Shown in pieces: positions 11,214-22,921 of a stretch of 64,000 nucleotides of DNA. A model generated the notes under the pieces. It was not told where the DNA came from. It worked only from the letters and a program-made list of their open reading frames with translations, and made no database searches. The DNA comes from Silene conica. Its lineage: Eukaryota; Streptophyta; Magnoliopsida; Caryophyllales; Caryophyllaceae. Position 1 is the first letter of the stretch; each line of letters starts with the position of its first letter. The stretch spans positions 10,186,399 through 10,250,398 of the forward strand of contig CM055314.2 in the NCBI GenBank assembly GCA_029255685.2, written 5' to 3'. Position numbers and translations under genes: made by a program.

Positions 11214-12106
11214 GCTAATTTCTGCAAGAAAATTACTGCTGAAATACAAATGCCAAACTTTTACTCCAAAGATGTAGTCACTTCATTCAGATGCTTATCA
11301 GATAGTCATGAACTCATAAGCACTGCACAGTCCTACAAACATGAATCCATACAGAACTTCAAAGATCGGAACTTTAAGTAAATCATTACTCGGATTTGAG
11401 ATTATAAACAGGATAGATGTACACTACTCCTCTTCTAAAGAGCAAGGATACATATGTGCAAAAAGCAAAAAACCCTTATGAGTTTATCAACTAAGCAAGC
11501 CGACATCTACAAGATGTAGTAAAACGTACTATATCGTGTCTAGTAGCAGTAACAATGATCAACACCTATCAGAAGATGGTTCACTGTGCTAAGCTTGCTG
11601 CTAAAATCATGAGAGATGAGATTCATGATCTTGATTCAAACCCCCTGTCAGCAACATATTTAGCCATGTGACCCCTTTTACATAAAAAACGCTAATCACT
11701 ACTTGTCGTGTACGAGTATACAACAGAAGCTAAACACATGGCTAGTTAAATTATTGCAATTTGGAAGATTTTGGCATTTGATTAACACAGATTAGTTATG
11801 CAAGACGCATCAGCTGGAGAAAGTCAAATTAAATCTGTACTGATTAATTTAATTCGGAGTAATATTTTAATTTCATGATCACCAGCACCTGATGCTTCAT
11901 ATATGGAGTATTAACTAGTAATAATATTAATTAATTACCACAGCAGCGACACTTCTGGGTTGCGAAGAGGGGTAGGATGTATATGGTATATTATAGTCTT
12001 GTACTATGTACTTGTGTTAGCAACACAGAAAGACGGTTTCTCCATGACACCTTAAATACTTAAAACTAGTTAGCCTTGCATTCTCTAGATTTGAGTCTTT
12101 GACAGT
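11214..12106 (+). other. Spacer between P450 copies, includes upstream region of copy 2
   Basis: No gene. About 11480-11690 matches 2030-2235, and about 11700-11850 matches 8190-8290, so this spacer is the second copy of the duplicated upstream DNA. I see no convincing TATA box before the copy 2 start codon. Confidence 0.6.
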
Positions 12107-15100
12107 ATGTTTCTCTTATTATGCTTCATCCTTATTACCATCTATCTAATCTTTCTTCTTTCCAAACATCGGAGGAAGACGTCACCACAATTCCGTCTTC
12201 CTCCTGGCCCAAAAGGGCTTCCTCTAATCGGAAACTTACACCAGTTTGACCCGTTAAAACCACATATTTGCTTAGCCAAGCTAGGCAAGATATATGGACC
12301 TTCTCAAGTTTGCGAATGGGAAACGTACCTTTTATTGCGGTTCAATCAGCAAAGATAGCCAAAGAGATTCTGCAAACACAAGACCTTAACTTTTGTAGTA
12401 GACCATCCACCGCCGGTACCAAAAGACTAAGCTACAATGGCTTAGACATGGCTTTCAACCCATATAATGAGTATTCTAAGGAAATCAGAAAGTTATGTTC
12501 TGTTCATCTGTTTAGCTCTAAGCAAGTCCACTCTTTCTCTCCGATTCGTGAAGATGAAGTCTCGAAAATGATCAACAAAATCTCCTCGCTTTCTCATGCT
12601 TCACAAGTCATCAACTTGAGTGAGTCGCTGATGAGCTATACCAGCTCTAACATAAGCAGGATCGCCTTCGGCAAGAGGTACTTGCTTCATAAATCAGTGT
12701 TTTCTCACTCACAATATACCTTTTGCGTTTATATACAGTTCTAAGCCTTTACAATCAAGTTAAAGGCGTAAAGTCCTAAGAGTACGTATGAAAGTTATGA
12801 CAGGATCGAAGTTCACCAGTGTAAGCCACTTATAATAGCCAGTAAAGACCTAGGATACTTACTGATTGCACCCCAGGTGATCTGACCCGAACAAAACTAT
12901 TACAAGTAGAACCAAACCCTCGTTAACCTGATCTGATATTGACGCACTTCAAAATGTTCCTATAAGACTACTGGCAGGTATATCTAATGTACTTACTGCA
13001 CTTAGTTCTACCCTCAATAATGTATATGCTTGATGCTTTTTCCTACAGCTATGGGGATGACGAAGAGTCTGAAAGGAGGAAATTTTATCGGCTTTTAAAT
13101 GAAGCTCAAGCCTTGTTCATAGCTTTCTTCTTTTCCGATTATTTTCCGTCTATTGGCTGGCTAGACAAGCTAACTGGACAAGCATCTAGGCTTGAGAAGA
13201 CATTCAAGGAGTTGGACGGATTTTATGAACAAATCATAAGAGACCATCTTCATGCTAGCAAACCTAAATCTCAGGAAGAGGACCTCATTGATATTCTACT
13301 CCGTCTGATGAAAGAGCGTTCCTTCACATTTGATCTCACACTAGACAACATCAAAGCGGTGCTTATGGTAATCTCAAAAATATGTTCTTCTAGGATCGAA
13401 TATATCTTACTCCGTAATAGTTTAAGAAAACTACACAATAACAGATGGAATGTTTCCAACATATGCCTATATGAGGTTTGTTGTAAGCATATACTAAACT
13501 ATTCTCTACTTTCCGTAGGATGTTATTGTCGCAGGGACTGACACTAGCGCAGCTTTGGTGGTTTGGCGATGACAGAGCTTATAGAGAACCCAAATGTTAT
13601 GAAGAAAGTACAAGAAGAACTGAGGAATGCAGCAAGAAACAAAGGTTATATCACAGAAGACGATCTGACGAACCTGGAGTATTTCAAGGCAGTGGTGAAG
13701 GAAACCTTCAGAATCCACCCGGGAACTCCACTCCTCGTTGTCCGAGAAACACAGAAAAAATGTACTATAGAAGGGTATGATATTATACCTGGAACACTAG
13801 TATTTGTCAATGTTTGGGCAATTGGACGAGACCCTGAGAGCTGGAGCGATCCAGATACATTTAAGCCAGAGAGGTTTCTGGGGACTTCAATCGACTTCAA
13901 AGGCCAGGACTTTGAGCTCATTCCCTTCGGGGCTGGTAGAAGAATCTGGAAGTTTTTGCTAAAATGGGGTCGGAAATCAAACTATTTACCAAAATGGGGC
14001 TCGTTTCAAACTATTTACCAAAAATGGTTCCACGTCATCAATTTTGATTTTTTAATTTTTATTTTTGAAATTTGGAACATGTCGCTGTCCCGGACAGCGA
14101 CATGTTGCTTGCATTATTCGAGCTTTGCCGAGCTATATTCGTAGTGTCCGTTCTCCTTACTCGGAGCACCAAATGATGAAATACGACCACCATTTTCATC
14201 CTCTCACTTCCCTTATCGTATTCGGGTTGTTTTTTAAGTTATTTGCCCCATAACTTGCGAAAAAAACAGCTCGTAATATCACTGTGGAGACGGGAATTGG
14301 TATAACACATACATTATGCGTGAACCACCCTGTTTATGCCCTCAAAATCACCCTTTAACACCATGACTAACCACAAAAAAACACAACCTCGTCCTTCCCT
14401 ATACTACCCTATATCACTGTACAAAATTTCAGACCATTATCACCTTTCTAACCCCATAAACAAGACCTCCAAAACAGGCCCTGTCCATGCGCATAAACCC
14501 AGAAATTCTTGCTGTAAACCCGTCTGACCAGCACCAGTAAATCGGAAATTTACCATCATTGACCACCCCTATGGCCATATTTGAAAACATCTCACTCCGA
14601 AGATTCCAACGACTCCAGGAACACCTATATTGGACTTCGTTTGCACATACAAAACACGACTAAAAGTTGACATGTTGATACTATTTTCGAAAATGCATAA
14701 TGTATGTTATACCAATTCCCGTCTCCACAGTGATATTACGAGCTGTTTTTTCCGCAAACTATGGGGAAAATAACTTAAAAAACAACCCGAATACGATAAG
14801 GGAAGTGAGAGGATGAAAATGGTGGTCGTATTTCATCATTTGGTGCTCCGAGTAAGGAGAACGGACACTACGAATATAGCTCGGCAAAGCTCGAATAATG
14901 CAAGCAACATGTCGCTGTCCGGGACAGCGACATGTTCCAAATTTCAAAAAAAAAAATTAAAAAATCAAAATTGATGACGTGGAACCATTTTTGGTAAATA
15001 GTTTGAAACGAGCCCCATTTTGGTAAATAGTTTGATTTCCGACCCCATTTTAGCAAAAACTTCAAGAATCTGCACCCGGCATGCTTCTTGGTTTGGCCAA

Positions 15101-15260
15101 TTCTGAGCTTGCTTTAGCCAATATGTTGGTTTCTTTTGACTGGGACTTACCTAATGGAGTTACGAAGGAAGGCATTGACACGGATACGCACCCTGGCGTC
15201 ACTATGCATAAGAAAAATCCACTCTGCCTAGAAGCACGCAAATTCTCCGGAAGTGTTTAA
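12107..15260 (+). pseudogene. Cytochrome P450, CYP83-like, copy 2, broken
   Basis: A close paralogue of copy 1 with the same three-exon structure: 12107-12677, 13049-13367 and 13519-15260. The last exon is split by a 1,115-bp Mutator-like foldback element (13949-15063). Relative to copy 1, one base is missing near 12300-12306 and one near 13566, just after the I-helix motif AGTDTSAA. One extra base follows the transposon at about 15074. The transposon lies inside the heme-binding loop, in the codon of the heme-ligating cysteine. The two copies share no frame lesion, so each decayed after the duplication. The C-terminal part (15068-15260) is still clearly alignable to copy 1. Confidence 0.88.
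13949..15063. mobile_element. Mutator-like foldback element in the P450 copy 2 heme loop
   Basis: 1,115 bp flanked by the perfect 9-bp duplication AAGAATCTG (13940-13948 and 15064-15072). The two arms, roughly 370 bp each, are near-perfect inverted repeats starting GAAGTTTTTGCTAAAATGGG. They include the blocks ATGTCGCTGTC and TTTACCAAAATGGGG. Only about 370 bp of unique, non-coding DNA lies between the arms. Long terminal inverted repeats plus a 9-bp TSD define Mutator-like elements; no transposase is present. Confidence 0.93.
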
Positions 15261-15501
15261 GCTAATCTTTGTTTGGTTTGAGCTTTTATATGCATGGAAC
15301 TACTGACAATTGACAAATGTGTAATAATTTGTACTCGATATGTCCAAAGATGTTTCTCAGATAGGCAATGCACTCATAACAGTCATAAGCAAAGTTGTAC
15401 AATATATAAATTCATGCAAAACGTCTAAGATCAGAACTTTAGGCTAATAAGTTTGAGGTAAAGCTATATTATTCCGATTCCAGATTGAAAACAGAAAGAT
15501 A

Positions 15502-15542
<41 letters not shown>

Positions 15543-15698
15543 TGAAGACCAAGGATAAAGATCAAGTAATCTAGGTAATACATACATATGTGCAAAAAGC
15601 CAAAAACTATCTTAGCACGTGTTAGCGTCATACCTCCATGAGTAAAGAACCCCTTTCGTCTTGTACAAAATGTTCCATCAGAAACGAACCAGCGTTAT
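15261..15698. other. Spacer between P450 copy 2 and the B3 gene
   Basis: The 3' ends of the P450 unit and the B3 gene face each other here. The final ~150 bp (motif CATATGTGCAAAAAGC) repeats sequence found downstream of copy 1. No gene. Confidence 0.6.
15503..15541. repeat. (ACT)n microsatellite
   Basis: Thirteen uninterrupted ACT units. Confidence 0.9.
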
Positions 15699-16399
15699 TC
15701 AGTCATCGTCAATAATAACAGGGTTATCACGCGTGCCCACTTGTTTGCTCAGTAACACAGTTGGAAAGTCGCCGCGAAGAACCTGAACCTTGAACTTGAG
15801 TAATGTAACTTCATATTCCATGAGTTCAAAAATACAAATATCTCCAATCTTAAGTTTGTTATCAACAACAAATTGTTTCCACCGAGTGTCGAATCGTTTG
15901 TGGGTAGGATGGTTTCCATGATAACTTGTTTCCCAGCTCCTGCCGCCGCGAAGGAGAATCACGGGGGTTGTCTTATAAGGAAGCGTCCTCATGAATTTCG
16001 CAGGAATCACCTAGCGTCAGCCATAAAGCGACAAAAAAGTCAATCAGAACATGATCAAATTCACTAATTCAGTTTCTGTAACAAGCTTCACTGCAATCCG
16101 AGGAAGGAGGAGAAAAGTAACAATAACGAAAAACTTGCTTTCCGTTATGTATTTCAAATTTCAGGGAATACATAGAATGTTATCTTGAGACCTAAATCGA
16201 TAAACACAAGAATGGAAAGGTAGAAATTTGTAGAATGCAATACCAGTTGATATGAAGAAGTAACGTGTGATCTCAGCATAAGAATATGAAAAAAGGGTTT
16301 TCCTGAAAGTGGCTCGATTTCAACATTATCCTCGGATTTAGAAGAAGATATAGGAATCGATACTTGATCGTCTAGTGGCTTCAGTTCATCATCACTCAT
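15699..16399 (-). CDS. B3-domain protein, REM-like (two coding exons)
   Basis: Coding exons 16399-16244 and 16010-15699 join in phase 0 across a GT-AG intron to give 155 residues. The start chosen is the ATG at 16399 (MSDDELKPLDDQ), just inside a likely 5'UTR splice acceptor (CAG at 16404-16402). An acidic, Ser-rich N-terminus of about 30 residues is followed by one B3 DNA-binding domain: KPFFHILMLRSHV, then IPAKFMRTLP, RGGRSWETSYHG, WKQFVVDNKLKIGD and CIFELM. B3/REM proteins are nuclear DNA-binding factors; the target cannot be told. No lesion is visible, but more upstream exons are possible. A duplicated and truncated version of the 5' part lies at 40505-42680. Confidence 0.82.
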
Positions 16400-16401
16400 A
16401 T

Positions 16402-18779
16402 CTGCAACACGCGGAAGTAGAAATGTATATGTATACTGCAAAACTGTGATAGTTAAGCAGAAACGTCAATAAAAGCACCAAAGAGAAAATCATTAAATAA
16501 AGTTCAGACTTCAGAGCGATACAACACTGGCAGATAACAGCGAGTTTGAAGATCAATAATGTTGTTGAGCATGCTAAAATATAACAACATTCCATGTTTA
16601 ACATCAATGAAGTTCGTCCAATGAATAAAACACTGGCAGTTCATAGATACATACAAAAATCTCATTAACGCGTCAGCAGTTCAGCATTCAGCATATTGTT
16701 CAACTCTTTACAGCACGAAACACCAAAGAGCTTAGATTTCTCCAAGGACAAGCCTCGACAACACGCATACAATACAAAGGCAATGCAAATACCACGGATG
16801 TAGAATGATATGCAGACTGCAGTAGTGATTGTAGTACAGCAAGAATTTTCCTACAGCCATTCAATGTTTCAGACTTTCAGTTACCCTTGCATTCAGAGGG
16901 CTTCCACATAAAAGCAAAACTACACAATTTATCCAGCAAGGACTTATTTTGGTGTTCTAGAGTCGTTCCACGACACGAGTTCCAGTGAATTGCTCAGTCA
17001 GTCAGAGCAACAAACCTATTCGTACTTAATGATCAGAAATCAGAATAATCAACCCTTTTACATATTATCCATATATTCATAATCAAATTAGCACACAGAC
17101 TGATTAGACATTCCAACTCAAGAGCAAGTTACCCGATTCACTAAAGTGACCACCGTCATTTTTTGGTAAATAGTTACCACTTTTGATTAAATGGCGACCT
17201 ATTTATCAAAAAAAATGATCACTATCTATCGAAGAGGGGTTATTTTTACCAAAAAATGATCATATTTTTGCGGAAAATGGTCGCATTTTGAAAAAAAAAC
17301 ACGGATAAGACTGTGCACAAGATAACTACCGTTCACTACCGCATGCATTACTCTAGTCAAATCATTGCCATCCTCAATGTGATCATTTTGTCAAATTTGG
17401 GTAATTTCATCACTAATTACCTTAATCAAGAACATCACATAACTTTCGATCAAAAGGGAAAAATAATCTATGACCAATAGTTTACACTTATTTTGTTTTA
17501 TTTTAAATAAATGAGCGGAACCGAGGGAGTAGATCATCATAATAATGAGAAATGTAGACATTTTAATCAAAAACTACAAAAATCTACGGTCTATGAAAAC
17601 TGACACTTACCCCGAAGAATGGAAATTCTGAAACTTTTAGAAAAAATGTTACATGCATTGATATTCCGTCCTCTAATTTTTACCGTCGGCTTTACCGGTA
17701 CATAAGAACTTCATTGTTGAAAAAACCACTCATTTATTACAAATAAGTAATAACAATAAATGAATAATTTTCTTTTACATAAAAATGGACCATTTTAGTG
17801 TAAAACTGTCCACAAAAACTAGTATAAGACCGTCGCACGTGCGACCAGTTGAAAAGTGATCACATTGTGATAAGTAGTGACTACGTTTGAGTAAATAATG
17901 ACCACTTTTTAAAAAAAAAATGACCTATTTTTCAAAAGTGGTCACTTTTTATCAAAAAGTGGTCACATTTTACCACAAGATGGTCACATTTTGTAAAAAT
18001 ACACGAGTGAGACCGTCGTACAAGAGAACTACTGAAAACTGTCTTATTCTATAAGTAGTTTTGGAACTCGGGAAAATTACGGGAGCAACAATAATTTATT
18101 ATTGTAAATGTTTAATTTGTGAATAACTTATACTCCCACCATTTTTATCCATTTGATACATTTGCTTTTTGCACGTTTGCCAACGCACGTTTTACGTGCT
18201 TAATATCTTTAGCTACGTATTTGTAAAAATTATAAAAATTATATATTTTCAATGTACTCGTAAAGACGAATTAAACAAGATCCCACATGAATATGTTTTT
18301 TCTTACGTATTGAGAGAAAATTAAAATTGAAGGTTAACTTGTGAATAGTGTACAAAAAGCAAATGTATCGAATGGATTTGAATGGAGTAGTATGAAGTAT
18401 TCCTTCCCTAAATAAGTAAGCTCGACAGAGGGAGCGGTTTTTTAAAACTAAAACGAGTATAGTCCAATTTTTCAATTTTGTATTGATAGGCAAAGCAAAA
18501 TGAGAATAGTTTGTTTGTGTTGAAGCGAAGACATATTCCTGAACTTCGATTAATTGTGGTCTTATGGACAATTTTGATTCCATATATAGAAGTATAGAAC
18601 ATGAATTTGTACTCTATTATCGTCCCCTATTTTTAAATGATTTAGAAATATAAGTACAAGTTAATACTGATAAAAAAAACATTAAAATAAGTTATCCACC
18701 CATATATGAACAAATTGCATTAAAATTTATTTTCTACCCAATATGCATTTAAGAACCACCTAATTTCAAAATATATAGC
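16402..18779. other. 5' flank of the B3 gene, no further gene recognised
   Basis: From about 16440 to 17480 the DNA matches 40560-42680 in the same orientation and represents 5'UTR, intron or promoter DNA of the B3 gene. From 17140 to 18050 it is low-complexity sequence with many GTGACCA/TGGTCAC words. The remainder, to 18779, is AT-rich with no supported feature. Confidence 0.6.
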
Positions 18780-18784
18780 GTGAT

Positions 18785-20861
18785 TGTAATACCCCGTATG
18801 TTTTATTATAATAATTACGAATTTTATTATTATAAACGTGCAAATTAGTGTTCGATAATTTACTCATCGAGCGATAACTTATTTAATGGAGTATGTCTTT
18901 TAGAGCTTATGGGGACTCGAACTAGGGACCTTTCGTACACCTTTGGGCCTCGATTTTGTGATTACAATAGTCAGCCCATAATTTATTAAAAACCCTCAAA
19001 CCCACGCTCAAATTCACGCTCACACCTTCCGTCCCTCATGCCGCCTTATATCATCCAATTTCTGACCTATTTTTACCCTATCCTACACTCAACTAACACT
19101 TCACTACTTCAGCCGCCACCATAAACTAGAGAAAGGAGATTTGTACGGTGGTTTTACGCGGGTCTAGGGCTGTTCGATTTAATCGCAAAACAGGTATGAA
19201 CATCACTTCGCGTCGTGTTTTTCGTGTGTAGTTTTATATGCTGTATCGAAGGGTATTTCTCGAGTAGTCTCAACCTATACTAACGCGAGTTACTAGTGGC
19301 AGTCAGGGTAGTAACATGTTGGTTGTCATGGTGGTGTACGGTGGTCGGAGTCGCTGTAAAAATAAAAGGTGGTTCGGGTCCGTTTACCGTATATTTATTT
19401 TAGTATAAGTCTGTTTTGTCAAGTGTTTGGGGGTGGTACCGCCGTTGACTCGGGGGAGGTCGACACGGTGGTACCACCATAGTGTAGGGGTCTGATGTCG
19501 GGGTGGTTTCGGGTGGTGTAGGGCCTCGGTAGTAGTGTCGACAGAAGCTGTGTACAAACACGTTTGAGGTGTTGGTGAGGAACCAGGCCTGGTTTAGGCT
19601 CTGGTTCACCTCGCCGGCAGGCTGTCGAAGGGGCGGTTTGTGGTAGCGGTGGTAGCAGGCGGTGATGGGACTTGTGTTTGGTGGTTGCCGGTGGTAGTAG
19701 GGGCGTTACGTGGTGGCGTGGGGGGCCTGTTTAGTCGCGTGCGTGACTGTCGGGTAGAGGGCTGTTAATCGTTTTTGGTTTTGTTCGTGGTATTCAACGT
19801 GGGTATTATTATTACTATTATATTATTATTATTATTATATTATTATTATTATTATTAATATTATTATTGTTGGTTTACTATTATTGCTATTATTACCTTT
19901 ATTAGTTTGATTATTATAGTAGTTTTATATATATGTTGTGTTAGTGTAGTGGTTGAGTCGGGTCAATTTATTTGAGAGCTTCCTTTATAGGAAGGTTTCT
20001 TTCTTGGGGAAGTTTCCACTTTGGGAAACTTTCCGCTTTTAGAAGGTTACCATTTATGGTTAGTGTAAGTGTAATAGAAGGGTTTAGAAGGATTTTAATT
20101 CTTTATATAATAAATGTTTAGGTGGAGGTTTCCGCGTGGAACACTTCTAGTAGCAGTTGCTCGATTTCCGCTGTCTATCTGCAGTTTGGAGGTAGGGGAT
20201 ATATATATATAACTGTGATTGTGTTATGACACGAAGTGTGTGTAATGTTTATTACAAGATTGTTATAATTGTTTATGAAGGTACTATGGATTGTATTATT
20301 ATTGATTACTGTGGAGATCGGGACTTGTGAAATGGTTCTTGTGATATGGGTCTTGTGATATGGGACTTGTGATATGGCCATTGGAGGTGTGGTGTGATGG
20401 GAGGTGTGGTGTGATGGAGGTGTGGAGTGGTGGAGGTGTAGTGGATGATCGAATGATATGGAGATGGAGGAAGATACAGTTCTATTGTTGTTTATGTTTT
20501 ATCTGTTTTACCTACTCAACCTCGTGGTTGACCCTGTGTATTCGTGTGACACCTACGATGATCCGGAATGGGGAGTAGATTTTACAGGAAAGAGACAGAT
20601 GGGCTTGGAGCTGGGACGGGAATGTGAGATGCGGACTTGGGACCGACTTAGATCTATATCACATTTAGAGTAGTCATCAGTTGTACTTTTATTCTGCTTT
20701 GTAGCTTCTGTAATAGCAAACTTTAAACTGTATCACTTCTATGTAATGAGCTTTGAGAGTTTTACTTTGTTATTCACTACCTCGGTTAATCCGAGATGGT
20801 AACGGCCTTGTTTATTTGAGAATGTCTGGCTAAAGGCTCTTAAATAAACGGGGGTGTTACA
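18785..20861. mobile_element. Large solo LTR, probably Ty3/gypsy
   Basis: 2,077 bp bounded by the 5-bp duplication GTGAT (18780-18784 and 20862-20866). The ends are TGTAATACCCCG and CGGGGGTGTTACA, an extended inverted terminal pair with TG...CA borders. No second LTR, primer site or pol domain is found nearby. Long LTRs starting TGTAAYACCCC occur in Tekay-type chromoviruses (family knowledge), but that assignment is inference. It contains an ATT microsatellite at about 19803-19874. Confidence 0.75.
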
Positions 20862-21393
20862 GTGATTATTTTTTATTCATTATCCTCTTTCTCAGAAAAA
20901 ATATAATAACCTTACTTGTTATTTCACTTATAGTAAGTACACATACAAATATAAAATTGAAGTAAATACTCCCATCAAACTTCTAAAACTATTATAATAG
21001 GATAACTATGCTAGTCTCATAAAAAATATTTTTTTATCACATTTTGGTATGTAAAAGGATTATGCGAAGTTCAAAGCACAACTATGTTAGGATCACATTA
21101 ACATATACACATCTCCTACAATAACATCATTAATCAAGTTATCTAATTAATTAATTGGCATTTTATTAAACTTAAATACATGAACAAAAAGTAAAGAAAA
21201 AAAGAGGCACAAAATATCAATAAAATACTTTAAATAATTAAATCTTAATGAGAATGAAAAAAAAACTCTTTTTTTGTAAGGATGTGTAATAATGTAGGTT
21301 GGACAATCATGATTCACATAAAAAAGACGATATTAATTGTTATTTGGATGAGATTTTATAGAAAAAAAATCAATGACTCTCAATTTTTTCGTT
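20862..21393. other. Intergenic AT-rich DNA
   Basis: Between the solo LTR and the Copia composite. I see no gene or repeat structure. Confidence 0.6.
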
Positions 21394-21398
21394 TGAGT

Positions 21399-21683
21399 TG
21401 TTGGTTGATTATCAGAAACATGATGATAATATTGCTGATAAGATGTGTTATGATTGATAGAAAGAAACAGAGAGAAAGACAAAGAAATAGGAAATTGTAT
21501 AAGTGTTTGTATTGATTATATTGTGAATTAGAAAGCGTAACTAACTTGTACAAAGATGATGACTTATATATATAGATGAATATAATCTAACTATGGTTAA
21601 CTAACTTCTAACCATAAGATAACTCGCAGTTAGTTGTACTAACTACTTAACAACCTTAATCAACTATTGTATATACTGCAATA
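21399..21683 (-). repeat. 3' LTR of the minus-strand Copia element
   Basis: 285 bp. On the element strand it is preceded by the polypurine tract CTTGAGGGGGG and starts TATTGCAG. Confidence 0.9.
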
Positions 21684-21685
21684 CC

Positions 21686-22921
21686 CCCCTCAAGTTGGAG
21701 GGTGTGGGTAACATCCCCAACGTGTGATGAAGAATAGTATGTTGAGGACCAGCTAGAGACTTAGTGAGGATATCAGCAGGTAGCACTTTGGTAAGAATAT
21801 AGGATAAACTTATCAACCCAAATTGCAATTTCTCACGAACAAAATGACAGTCCAAATCAATGTGTTTGGTTCTTTCATGAAAAACTGGGATTTTTAGCAA
21901 TATGTATTGGAGCCTGACTGTCACACACTCACACTTGATTGGAATAGGTTCTATATTTGGCACTTCCAACTCTGTAAGAAGCCTGCTTAACCATGCTAGT
22001 TCTGCAGTAATACGTCTAAGTGACCTGTATTCTGCTTCAGCAGAAGAAAGTGAAACGGTTTGTTGTTTCTTTGATTTCCATGAAATAAGAGAGCCACCTA
22101 AGGACTAGGAAACAACTGACAAATCTTCTTGTATGAGGACATGCTGCCCAATCAGAATCACAAAAACCTTCTAGTAAATAATCTGTTGTATTATTGACGA
22201 AAATACCATGAGTAACATCCTTGGTTACATATTTGAGAACATGTAAAGCTGCAGCCATGTGTTTATCTCGAGGAAAAACCATAAATTGACTCAGAAATTG
22301 GACAGCAAAAGCAATATCAGGTCTGGTGTTGGTCAAATAATTTGATTTTCCAACAAGTTTTCTATAATCTGATTGGTTATTAATGACATCACCAGACTCA
22401 ATATCCAATTTAATGCTTGGATCCAATGGAGAAGAGACTGGTTTGCTATCCGTGCAACCAAAATCCTTAACCAACTCACTTGCAAATTTCCTTTGGGTAA
22501 TAACTATTCCATGCTTTGTTCTGATGAATTCCATACCCAAAAAATAATTGACAGCACCTAGATCTTTTATCTTAAAGGTGTTGTCAAGGAAATGTTTTAA
22601 TTCTAAAATCTCTGCAGAATTATCTCCCATGACTAAAATGTCATCCACATAAACAACAACAAATACCACTGTGACAACAGTCTTCTTAATGAACAGAGAG
22701 TAGTCATTAAGGGACTACTTATAACCTTTGGATTTAAGAGCTTGACATAACTTAGGATTCCATTGTCTGGATGCTTGCTTTAAGCCATATAGAGACTTTT
22801 CCAACTTGCATACAATATTCTTGCCTTGAACTTGCAAACCCGGAGGAACCTTCATATAAACTTTTTCATCTAAATCACCATGTAAAAAAGTATTGTTGAC
22901 ATCTAACTGAGTAATGACCCA
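21686..22921 (-). pseudogene. Minus-strand Copia: reverse transcriptase C-half and RNase H (degenerate)
   Basis: The frame is interrupted at least three times. Recognisable parts are SLYGLKQ-type RT residues near 22780-22790, the YVDDILVMG box near 22640, YFLGMEF near 22540, NTRPDIAFAV near 22310, and RNase H (DSDWAACPHTRR, then SSAEAEYR in another frame near 22040). The tail carries HERTKHIDLDCHFVREK and ADILTKSL, standard for the end of copia pol. A frameshift lies near 22090. Confidence 0.85.

Noticed and set aside
18239-18602. Two overlapping minus-strand frames of 64-114 codons
   Set aside because: AT-rich, no family resemblance, no splice or promoter context.
20360-20673. Short frames near the right end of the 2.1-kb solo LTR
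   Set aside because: They lie inside a solo LTR and resemble no known protein.
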